Shown here in pieces: positions 9,575 to 17,049 of a stretch of DNA of 64,000 nt; position 1 is the stretch's first letter; each line of letters begins with the position of its first letter. The DNA is from Agromyces sp. G08B096 (GTDB lineage: Bacteria; Actinomycetota; Actinomycetes; Actinomycetales; Microbacteriaceae): assembly GCF_040267705.1 (NCBI RefSeq), contig NZ_CP158374.1, forward strand, positions 2,418,001-2,482,000, given 5' to 3'. Below the pieces are notes generated by a model. It ran no database searches and was not told where the DNA came from. It saw nothing but the letters and a program-made list of their open reading frames with translations. The position numbers and the translations under genes were made by a program.

Positions 9575-10918
9575 TTACTCGCCGATGAACAGCAACGCTG
9601 TGTAGCTCACGGCGCCGAGGCCCGCGAGGACGACCGAGGATGCACGCCGCTCGCGCACGAGCAGCGTCGCGCACGCGACGAACAACGGGTAGAGCGACAG
9701 TCCATACCGCTCGGGTAGCGGGAAGTAGTCACCGGTCGTGACTTTCACCATCACGGCCAACAGCGGCCCCAGGACGAGCGCCATGGCGAGGGTGCCGTAG
9801 GCGAGCGAAGCGGACGATGAGGACGAGCGACTGACAGCGGCGAGGCCGACCACCCCGACGACGCCCACCCACGTCGCGATCCCCGAGACCAGGATCGCCG
9901 CGCCCGCCGGGCCGCCGACGCCCTGACCCGCCCCGACGAGATAGCGGAACACGAGGCCGAGAAGGGTGTCCCCGGTCAGCGGCTGGGCCGTGCCCTGGTC
10001 GCTGTAGATGTGCAGCGAGAGCATCGAACGGATACCCAGCCACAGCAGCTGTGCCGACACTGCGGAGAGGACCATCCCCAGCGCGACGAGCGTGCGTCTG
10101 TCGCGGCGGAACTCGCGCCACCCGCCCGCTCCAACCGCCCTCGACAGCGCGAGGAACAGGAGGGCCAGTGCGATCGCACCGACGGCTGCGAAATTCTGGA
10201 ACTTCAGCCAGACGACGACGGGCGCGGCGCCCACCAGCCACCATCCTGCGGACGCGCCTTGGACGAACCTGATGGCGAGGTAGAGCAACAGGGCGCCGGC
10301 GAGCATTGTCGGCGCATCGGTGCTGAGGTACGTCGTATACCAGTACGCCGGAAGCGAGCCCACGACGAGCAGCGTCGCCCCGCCCCCGATCCACGGGGAG
10401 ACCCGGAGCCGACGCAGCGCGAGGTACAGCAGAAGCGCGGCACCGGCGAGCCACAGTGCGCCCATGAAGCGGCCGGCCTGCGTCGGCGAGTCGATGAGGC
10501 CCGTCAGGATCAACGGCTCGGCAAGCGCGCGGGTGATCGCGAAGTAGAGCGGCGTGTAGATATCGGCCGACGTGATGCCCCCCATCGGGAACCGACTGTC
10601 GTCGTCGAGGATGGTCGAGGCGGTGGTGCAGCGGTCGTCCGGCACCGGAAGGAGGATCCGCAGGCCGCGGCACCCGAGTTCGCGCCTCGCATAATCACCG
10701 ACCTCCTCCCCCTCACGCACCACACCCTGCTGAAGCACCTTGTCGTAGTAGTCCACGTAGACGTACTCGTCGATCGGCGAGAGCGACTGGTGCTGAGGAA
10801 CGTGCACGATGCCGACGAGGAGGCTCGCGACCACGAGGAGCACGGGGACGAGCCAAGTTCCGACGGATCGTCGCGCGGTCGGACCTGGGCGAGTGGGTGC
10901 GGAGGACGGCTCGGTCAC
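9575..10918 (-). CDS. Polytopic membrane protein, DUF2142/GT-C-like
   Basis: This 447-residue protein has about eleven membrane segments. After the first helix comes an extracytoplasmic loop with LSPIDEYVYVDYYDKVLQ; the acidic DE in that position recalls the PDEPAH loop of the DUF2142 protein at 4481 and the catalytic loop of GT-C enzymes. The large loop also contains a Cys pair (GCRG, DDRCTTA) that could form a disulfide outside the cell. The start is a GTG at 10918 next to the divergent GT2 gene (87-base gap). I infer an extracytoplasmic sugar-transfer role on polyprenyl-linked donors, but the acceptor and sugar are unknown. Confidence 0.65.
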   Translation of the reverse strand: MTEPSSAPTRPGPTARRSVGTWLVPVLLVVASLLVGIVHVPQHQSLSPIDEYVYVDYYDKVLQQGVVREGEEVGDYARRELGCRGLRILLPVPDDRCTTASTILDDDSRFPMGGITSADIYTPLYFAITRALAEPLILTGLIDSPTQAGRFMGALWLAGAALLLYLALRRLRVSPWIGGGATLLVVGSLPAYWYTTYLSTDAPTMLAGALLLYLAIRFVQGASAGWWLVGAAPVVVWLKFQNFAAVGAIALALLFLALSRAVGAGGWREFRRDRRTLVALGMVLSAVSAQLLWLGIRSMLSLHIYSDQGTAQPLTGDTLLGLVFRYLVGAGQGVGGPAGAAILVSGIATWVGVVGVVGLAAVSRSSSSSASLAYGTLAMALVLGPLLAVMVKVTTGDYFPLPERYGLSLYPLFVACATLLVRERRASSVVLAGLGAVSYTALLFIGE

Positions 10919-11005
10919 CGACCTACTCTCTCATGGCCGGCCCTGCTGGCCGAGCCGGGCAGGCACCTGGAGTGGAGTACGGTTGCGGTGTGTGAAAGGG
11001 GTCGA

Positions 11006-13051
11006 ATGGCAGGAAGCTCAACGGCGAGACTCCGCAATGCGTTCTGGCGTCGCGTCCGCACGGCGGCACGAGGCGACTCGATCGTCGCGGACCGCCTCCG
11101 ACGCGCCGATCAGGACTGGCGCATCCGCGATCTCGTCGGCTCGCGTGTGTTCGACCTCGACTACTACCGTTCCCAATCTGGCATCGACTTCGCGACGCGG
11201 CGTGATGCGGCCAAGCATTTCCTCGAGGCCGGGGACGAACTCGGTATCTCACCCAGCCCCCTGATCCAACCGGAGTGGTACGCGCACCACGGCGGGGCTC
11301 GCGCATCCGGTGCGATCACCGAGCTGCTCTTCGGCGGCGTGCCGGTGACGACCACCGCGCCGTGGTTCGACGGACGGCTGGTCGAGGGCCGCTCGGTCGC
11401 GACCATGCGCGACGCGCTCGACGTCTTCCTCGCAGGAGCGGACGACGACACGATTCTGCCGACCCATCCGCTGTGCGCGGGCACTCCCACACTCGGTGCG
11501 GCCCGCCGCGCGGCGCTGGAGGCATCCGAGGAGGTTCGCCGCAGGGAACACCTGAACCGACCCCGGCTGCTCGACTCATTCGAATCGCAGCGTGTCCCTG
11601 TGGCCGAGACCGGCCCTCTCGTCTCGGTGATCATGCCCGTTCGGGACCGCGCCGACGTCGTGGGTGCCGCAGTGCGATCCGTCACCGATCAGCGCTATCG
11701 CAACTGGGAACTCATCGTCGTCGACGACGGATCGACCGATCGCTCCGCGGATATCGTCGCGGAGACGGCCGATGGAGACCCGCGCGTCCAAATCGTCCGG
11801 GGACCGGCTGCAGGCGTCTGTGCGGCGCGGAACGCGGGGCTTGCGGCTGCCTCAGGTTCATTCATCGCCTTCCTCGACTCGGACAATCGTTGGCTCCCCG
11901 AGTTCCTCGGTGCCAGCGTCGCCGCCCTGATGGAGAGCGACGCGGTCGGCGTCCACGCCGTCGTCGAACTCGTCGATGATGCAGGGCGCCGACGGTTCCT
12001 CGCGATCGAGGGCGACCGCGAGGACCTGCTGCATGGAGGGAACTTCGTCGACCTCAATACGCTCGTCACTCGCCGTGATGCGGTCGAGCACATCGGCGGA
12101 TTCGACGAGTCGCTGCGGCGATGGGTGGATTACGACCTGGCCATCCGGCTCGCCGGGCTCGGACGCCTGGAACTCCTCCCGTTCGTCGGCGTCATCTATG
12201 CGGAGTCGAGCGACACGGGGCGGATCAGTCGAATCGAAGCGCCCGGCTGGGAGCAGCGCGTCCTCGCGAAATACTTGCTGGACAGCCCGATCTCATCGGA
12301 TCCGGTGATTCGCGATCCCGACCTCGTCTCCATCGTGATGCTGACGTACGCTGACTGGTGGGGGACGCTGCGCGCGGTGCGGGACGTCCTTCGTCACACG
12401 TCAGGCGCTTCATTCGAGCTGCTCGTGGTTGACAATGGATCGCCCCGCAACACCGCCGAGATCCTCGTCGCCGGCCTCACCGACGCGCCGCACACCACGC
12501 TCGTGCCCTTCGAGCGCAACCGCGGATTCGCGCTCGGGAACGACCTCGCGTTCACACGGACGAAGGGGGCCACGATCGTGTTCTTGAACAACGATGCCTC
12601 CGTTCACGCGGGCTGGCTGCCGCCACTGCTCGCAGCACTGGACTCGGGTGCAGATGCGGCGCAGCCGGTGACCCTGAACCCTGACGGCTCGATCCAGAAC
12701 ACCGGCCTCTCCCTCGTCGCGGACGAGCCTCGACCGGTCGTGTCGACCGAGCTGGTCGAGGGCGTCGAGCCCATCGACTTCGCGAGCGGGATCGCCATCG
12801 CCCTACGGTCGAGTGCGTTCGCCAGGGTCGAGGGCTTTGATCCCCTGTTCACGAACGGGTTCGATGATGTCGACCTGGGACTGCGGCTTCGTACGTCTGG
12901 TCGGGGCAAGTTCGTGGTGGTCGGAGACTCGTTGGTGACGCACCACGAGCGGTTCACCCCCGGCCGGTTCGACGCAGACGAGGCGAACCTCAAGCTGCTG
13001 GCCGAGCGGCGACGTGACGCGGAGCGTCGGGCACAGCCTTCGGCACTATAA
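11006..13051 (+). CDS. Bifunctional protein with two GT2 glycosyltransferase domains
   Basis: A 681-residue protein with three parts. Residues 1-100 contain FDLDYYRSQSGID and HFLEAGDELGISPSPLIQPEWY, a repeat-like segment found at the N-terminus of several bacterial glycan glycosyltransferases. Residues about 205-425 are a first GT2 domain (VSVIMPVRDRADVVGAAVRS, VVDDGSTDRSADI, AFLDSDN). Residues about 435-660 are a second GT2 domain (VSIVMLTY, VVDNGSPRNTAE, FLNNDA, NGFDDVDLGLRLR). Two domains suggest a polymerase adding alternating linkages. The ATG at 11006 follows AAAGGGG; the frame stays open back to 10010, but that part lies antisense to the membrane-protein gene and is rejected. The exporter genes follow 34 bases downstream. 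Confidence 0.85.
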   Translation: MAGSSTARLRNAFWRRVRTAARGDSIVADRLRRADQDWRIRDLVGSRVFDLDYYRSQSGIDFATRRDAAKHFLEAGDELGISPSPLIQPEWYAHHGGARASGAITELLFGGVPVTTTAPWFDGRLVEGRSVATMRDALDVFLAGADDDTILPTHPLCAGTPTLGAARRAALEASEEVRRREHLNRPRLLDSFESQRVPVAETGPLVSVIMPVRDRADVVGAAVRSVTDQRYRNWELIVVDDGSTDRSADIVAETADGDPRVQIVRGPAAGVCAARNAGLAAASGSFIAFLDSDNRWLPEFLGASVAALMESDAVGVHAVVELVDDAGRRRFLAIEGDREDLLHGGNFVDLNTLVTRRDAVEHIGGFDESLRRWVDYDLAIRLAGLGRLELLPFVGVIYAESSDTGRISRIEAPGWEQRVLAKYLLDSPISSDPVIRDPDLVSIVMLTYADWWGTLRAVRDVLRHTSGASFELLVVDNGSPRNTAEILVAGLTDAPHTTLVPFERNRGFALGNDLAFTRTKGATIVFLNNDASVHAGWLPPLLAALDSGADAAQPVTLNPDGSIQNTGLSLVADEPRPVVSTELVEGVEPIDFASGIAIALRSSAFARVEGFDPLFTNGFDDVDLGLRLRTSGRGKFVVVGDSLVTHHERFTPGRFDADEANLKLLAERRRDAERRAQPSAL

Positions 13052-13052
13052 T
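13047..13052 (+). promoter_or_regulatory. Exact TATAAT hexamer before the export permease
   Basis: TATAAT spans the stop codon of the double-GT2 gene and lies 33 bases upstream of the permease ATG. An exact match is notable in such GC-rich DNA, but no -35 is seen. Confidence 0.4.
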
Positions 13053-13085
13053 TACCGGAGCCGACCCGGAGCGAGATCCCATCTG

Positions 13086-13982
13086 ATGACATCCCAAGAG
13101 CGATTCGACGCGCTTGCGCGACAGCCCATGCACGTGGTCGGATCGACCGGTACTCGAGGGATCTTCTCTTCACTTCGCGAGATCGCCGGTCATCGCGAAA
13201 TGCTCTCGCTCCTCGTCCGGCGCGACCTCAAGGCTCGCTACAAAGACAGCACGCTCGGATTTCTGTGGACGCTGATCCGGCCGCTGACGCAGCTACTGAT
13301 CTACTACATCGTGATCGGCAAGTTCCTCTCGGCGGAGCGAGGCATCCCTGATTTCGCCGTGTACGTGTTCACCGGACTCACCGCATACGGGCTCTTCAGT
13401 GAGATCGTTTCCGGTGGCACGGCGTCGATCGTCGGGAACGCGGGCCTCATCAAGAAGATCTACCTCCCGAGAGAGGTGTTCCCGCTCGCGACCGTGGGCT
13501 CGGCACTCTTCAACTTCTCGATCCAGCTGGCGATCCTGCTCGCCGCGACGCTCGCGCTCGTCGCATTCCCGATCGGCCCGGACCTGGTCTACTTCATCCC
13601 CGGAGTGCTCGTGTTGCTCATCTACGGCACCGCGTTCGGCCTTCTCCTCGCCGCCGTCAATGTCTATCTGCGGGACATCCAGTACCTCGTCGAGGTCCTT
13701 CTGCTCCTCCTGCTCTGGGCCTCGCCGATCGTGTACTCATGGGAGATGGTCAGGGACGTTCTCGGCGCCGGCCCGGCGCTCGAGATCTACACGAACAACC
13801 CCATCACGCTCGGGGTGCTGGCATTCCAGCGTTCGTTGTGGACCGCCGGCGCGGAGACCGCGGCTTACCCGTCCGACCTGATGCTCCGCCTCGGCATCGC
13901 GATCGTCATCGGCGTCCTCCTGCTCGTGGGCGCCCACCGAGTTTTCACCAAGCTGCAGGGCAACTTCGCCCAGGCGCTGTAG
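13086..13982 (+). CDS. ABC-2 type polysaccharide export permease (Wzm/TagG-like)
   Basis: A 298-residue inner-membrane permease with six predicted membrane segments. The N-terminal cytoplasmic amphipathic helix and LLVRRDLKARYKDSTLGFLWTLIRP are the hallmark of the Wzm/TagG/RfbD export family, which passes completed lipid-linked glycans or teichoic acids across the membrane. It pairs with the ATPase seven bases downstream. ATG 13086 is the start of the conserved domain; the ribosome site is weak (GGAG 14 bases away), so an alternative is possible. An exact TATAAT lies at 13047-13052, overlapping the stop of the preceding gene, and could give the exporter its own promoter. Confidence 0.92.
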   Translation: MTSQERFDALARQPMHVVGSTGTRGIFSSLREIAGHREMLSLLVRRDLKARYKDSTLGFLWTLIRPLTQLLIYYIVIGKFLSAERGIPDFAVYVFTGLTAYGLFSEIVSGGTASIVGNAGLIKKIYLPREVFPLATVGSALFNFSIQLAILLAATLALVAFPIGPDLVYFIPGVLVLLIYGTAFGLLLAAVNVYLRDIQYLVEVLLLLLLWASPIVYSWEMVRDVLGAGPALEIYTNNPITLGVLAFQRSLWTAGAETAAYPSDLMLRLGIAIVIGVLLLVGAHRVFTKLQGNFAQAL

Positions 13983-13989
13983 GAGCGAC

Positions 13990-15228
13990 ATGAGCCAGAC
14001 TCACACCAGCGCCGCGATCACGCCTGCTGAAGCACCCGACATCGTTCGGGTGACGGGAGTGTCCAAGCGGTTCATTCTCAGGAAAGACAACTCCCTCAAG
14101 GAGCGACTCGTCACCTTCGGCCGACGCGGTCGACGCCATCGGGAGGACTTCTGGGCGCTCCGCGACGTCACCGTCGCGATCCAGGCCGGTCACACCGTCG
14201 CACTCATCGGTCACAACGGCTCCGGGAAGTCGACGCTCTTGAAGACGATCGGCGGCATCATCGACCCGTCCGCCGGCACCGTCGAGCGGCGTGGACGGAT
14301 CGCAGCACTGCTCGAACTCGGCGCCGGGTTCCACCCCGACCTCACCGGCCGCGAGAACGTCTTCCTCAACGCTTCCATCATGGGACTGTCGCGGAGCGAG
14401 ACGGAATCCAAGTTCGATGCCATCGTCGAGTTCTCGGGAATCGGCGAGTTCATCGACACGCAGGTCAAGTTCTACTCCTCCGGGATGTACGTGCGACTTG
14501 CGTTCGCGGTGGCGATCCACACCGACCCGGATCTCCTCCTCGTCGACGAGGTCCTCGCCGTCGGGGATGAGGCGTTCCAGCGCAAGTGCCTCGACAAGAT
14601 CCGCGAGTTCCAGGAACAAGGGCGCACGATCATCCTGGTGACGCACACGCTGAGTCAAGTGACAGAGCTCTGCGACCGCGCGATCCTGCTGAACGGCGGC
14701 AATGTCGCTTACGACGGCGACCCTCGTGAGGCCGTCGCCCGCTTCCGCGACATCCTTGAGGACCGCCGAGTGAGCGAGCTCCACGACACCCACCCCGAGC
14801 AGCCCGATCACGAGGCGGTGATCCATCGGGCGGTCGCGCGAGTGGCGGGGCGCGGCGAAGCCGCCGATCTCGAGATCGGCGACGATCTCGAGATCGAGAT
14901 GGACGTCGAGTACTTCACGCCGACCGAGGACTGGTTCTGCGCGATCCAGATCGACACGGCCCTTGGCCAGATCGCCTACGGTACGACGACGCGCCGGATG
15001 GGAATCCAGCTGGCTCCCGTGAGCGGGCGGCGGACCGTTCGGTTCACGCTGTCGGACACCCGCTTCGGCACAGGCAAGTACTTCGTCAACCTCTCGCTGA
15101 TGCAAGGCTCCGGTCGACATGTCTTCGATCTGCCCCAGGGCTGTTCGTTCAATGCGGCGGGCGACGTACTGGCCGTCGGAAGCACCTATGCACGACCGTC
15201 GTTCGAGGAACTCGGGTCAAGCGCGTGA
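13990..15228 (+). CDS. ABC polysaccharide export ATPase with C-terminal glycan-binding domain (Wzt-like)
   Basis: This 412-residue protein powers glycan export with the permease just upstream. Walker A GHNGSGKST is at residues 74-82, the signature YSSGM near 160, and Walker B LLLVDEVLAVGDE near 180. The ATPase ends near 255 and is followed by about 150 residues (DLEIGDDLEIEMDVEYF onward) with the beta-rich look of the Wzt C-terminal carbohydrate-binding domain, which in gram-negative O-antigen exporters recognises the finished non-reducing end of the polymer. Export by this route, with a length cap sensed by the C-domain, is therefore likely (inference). ATG 13990 lies seven bases after the permease stop; AGGAG overlaps that stop. 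Confidence 0.93.
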   Translation: MSQTHTSAAITPAEAPDIVRVTGVSKRFILRKDNSLKERLVTFGRRGRRHREDFWALRDVTVAIQAGHTVALIGHNGSGKSTLLKTIGGIIDPSAGTVERRGRIAALLELGAGFHPDLTGRENVFLNASIMGLSRSETESKFDAIVEFSGIGEFIDTQVKFYSSGMYVRLAFAVAIHTDPDLLLVDEVLAVGDEAFQRKCLDKIREFQEQGRTIILVTHTLSQVTELCDRAILLNGGNVAYDGDPREAVARFRDILEDRRVSELHDTHPEQPDHEAVIHRAVARVAGRGEAADLEIGDDLEIEMDVEYFTPTEDWFCAIQIDTALGQIAYGTTTRRMGIQLAPVSGRRTVRFTLSDTRFGTGKYFVNLSLMQGSGRHVFDLPQGCSFNAAGDVLAVGSTYARPSFEELGSSA

Positions 15229-15250
15229 GACGCCCTGGAGAGGCCGCAGT

Positions 15251-16096
15251 ATGAGCCCTCGTGTGCTCGTCGTCACGGTGACCTACCGGACGGGAGAGAC
15301 GCTCAGACCATTCCTCGACAGCGTCCGCACGGCGAGCGTCCGTCCGCTCGAGGTCGTCGTCGTCGACAATGCATCCGGTGACCTCACCGTGGAACGCGCG
15401 CTCACCGATGCAGCGGGAGCGCGTCTGATCGAGTTGCCAGACAATCGAGGCTACGGGTCCGGAATCGCCGCGGGTGTCGAGTCATCCCAGCCGTCCGACT
15501 ATGTGCTGGTGGCGAATCCGGACGTGGTCTTCACGCCAGGTGCGATCGATGTGCTGGTCGATGCCGCAGAAGCCGACCCGGCGATCGGGGCGATCGGCCC
15601 GAGAATCGACAATCCCGATGGAACCGTCTACCCGTCGGCACGAAAGCTCCCGTCGATCGGCGCCGGCATCGGGCATGCCCTGCTCGGGTCGGTCTGGCGC
15701 AGCAACCCTTGGACGCGGGAGTACCTGGCGGAAGGCAAAGCGTCGGCCGCCGGGCGGGATGCCGGCTGGCTGTCCGGGGCGTGCGTTCTCGTACGGCGGC
15801 GTGCCTACGACCAGGTCGGCGGATTCGACCCGAAGTTCTTCATGTACTTCGAGGACGTCGACCTCGGCGCCCGGCTCGCCGACGCAGGCTGGCGTAATCG
15901 CTACGAGCCGGCGGCCGTAATCACCCACACCGGCGCGCACTCGACGTCGAAGGTCGGTGGCGCGATGGCCGCAGTGCACCACGACAGCGCCTACCTGTAC
16001 CTCGCGAGCCGGTACGACGCGTGGTATCAGGCGCCCGTCCGCGTCCTGCTCAGGGTCGGTCTGAGTGCTCGCAAGCGTTTGGTGACCCGCCCGTGA
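15251..16096 (+). CDS. wbbL: WbbL-like rhamnosyltransferase (GT2)
   Basis: A 281-residue GT2 enzyme very like mycobacterial WbbL, which adds L-rhamnose from dTDP-Rha to GlcNAc-diphospho-decaprenol, the first step of the linker that joins wall polysaccharide to peptidoglycan. Visible features are VVDNASGD, VLVANPDVVFTPG, DGTVYPSARKLPS, WLSGACVLVRRRAYDQVGGFD and FMYFEDVDLGARLADAGW, in the order seen in WbbL. ATG 15251 follows GGAGAGG; an in-frame extension to 15119 overlaps the ATPase gene and is rejected. The rfb genes for its donor lie 3 kb away, and the next gene overlaps its stop (GTGA). The symbol rests on remembered family similarity, not on a search. Confidence 0.85.
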   Translation: MSPRVLVVTVTYRTGETLRPFLDSVRTASVRPLEVVVVDNASGDLTVERALTDAAGARLIELPDNRGYGSGIAAGVESSQPSDYVLVANPDVVFTPGAIDVLVDAAEADPAIGAIGPRIDNPDGTVYPSARKLPSIGAGIGHALLGSVWRSNPWTREYLAEGKASAAGRDAGWLSGACVLVRRRAYDQVGGFDPKFFMYFEDVDLGARLADAGWRNRYEPAAVITHTGAHSTSKVGGAMAAVHHDSAYLYLASRYDAWYQAPVRVLLRVGLSARKRLVTRP

Positions 16097-17049
16097 GACA
16101 CCCTCGCGACATCGACGGCGGGCCGCTCGAGGTGGCACGCTGGGCCCTCGGGGCACCGTCGAGGGTCCTGCGACGCACCTACTCTTCCCTACGTCGGCGC
16201 ATCGACGAGTGGAGTGCACCACCACGGGCCGCACGCGCCCAGGCGCGCGCCCAGCGTGAGTGGGTCCGTTCCGTCCGAGCCCGGCTCCGCCGCCCGGCCG
16301 AGGTCGAGGTCCTGCAAGGCACCCCCGCGGCCGACGCCCTACCGGTGATCATGTGCCTTTGGAACCGCCCTCAGCGCATTGACGCAGTCCTCGCCCAGCT
16401 CGACGCACAGACATCGTCACGCGGTATCCGGCTGATGCTCTGGAACAACCAACCGGACCACGACGCAATCTACCGGGCGGCGATCGCGGCGTACCGGCGC
16501 GACGGTTCACTTCAGAGTGTCGAGTACCACGTAAGCGATGCAAACCTGGGCGGCTTCGCGCGGTTCTTCCTCGCTCGGCACGCCAGGCGTACGGGATCGT
16601 CTTCACCGGTCTTCATCATGCTCGACGACGACGAGGACGTGACGCCGTCCTTCGCCGACGACATGCTCGCGTCGGCGGGCCCACGAATCTACGCCGGGCT
16701 GTGGGCCTGGCGGTACCTGGGCTCACATTGGGACCGCGTCCCGGCAGCAGTCGGCGAGGAGGCCGACTATGTGGGAACGGGCGGCTCGGTATGCGACATG
16801 CAGCTCGTCGACGACGATCGTTTCTTCACGACCCTGCCGCTGCGTTTTGCGTTCCTCGAGGACCAGTGGCTGAGTTCATGGGCCCGACGACACGGCTGGT
16901 CGCTACGCAAGGTCGAGACACCGGTCGAGTTCGTGCTGCATGAGTCGAATCAATTTCCGGCGCTCGCGGACCTCAAGGACGAGTTCCGCATCTATCTCGA
17001 TCGACTGCCCGCGGTCAGCACACGGCGAGGTAAGCGACTCGGTCCGTGA
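16093..17049 (+). CDS. Glycosyltransferase (GT2-like)
   Basis: A 318-residue protein with a basic N-terminal stretch of about 70 residues, then a GT-A-like core: ALPVIMCLWNRPQRIDAVLAQ at the start of the domain, FIMLDDDEDVTPSFADDM with the acidic metal-binding triad, and FAFLEDQWLSSWARR near the C-terminus. It is probably a glycosyltransferase acting on the same glycan as WbbL. GTG 16093 overlaps the upstream stop in a GTGA arrangement, so the pair is coupled. The last 35 bases overlap the 3' end of the cell-wall-binding protein gene on the minus strand. The donor is unknown. Confidence 0.75.
   Translation: MRHPRDIDGGPLEVARWALGAPSRVLRRTYSSLRRRIDEWSAPPRAARAQARAQREWVRSVRARLRRPAEVEVLQGTPAADALPVIMCLWNRPQRIDAVLAQLDAQTSSRGIRLMLWNNQPDHDAIYRAAIAAYRRDGSLQSVEYHVSDANLGGFARFFLARHARRTGSSSPVFIMLDDDEDVTPSFADDMLASAGPRIYAGLWAWRYLGSHWDRVPAAVGEEADYVGTGGSVCDMQLVDDDRFFTTLPLRFAFLEDQWLSSWARRHGWSLRKVETPVEFVLHESNQFPALADLKDEFRIYLDRLPAVSTRRGKRLGP

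Noticed and set aside
10010-11005. Upstream extension of the double-GT2 gene
   Set aside because: The extension is antisense to the membrane-protein gene, lacks any glycosyltransferase feature, and the ATG at 11006 has a clear AAAGGGG site.
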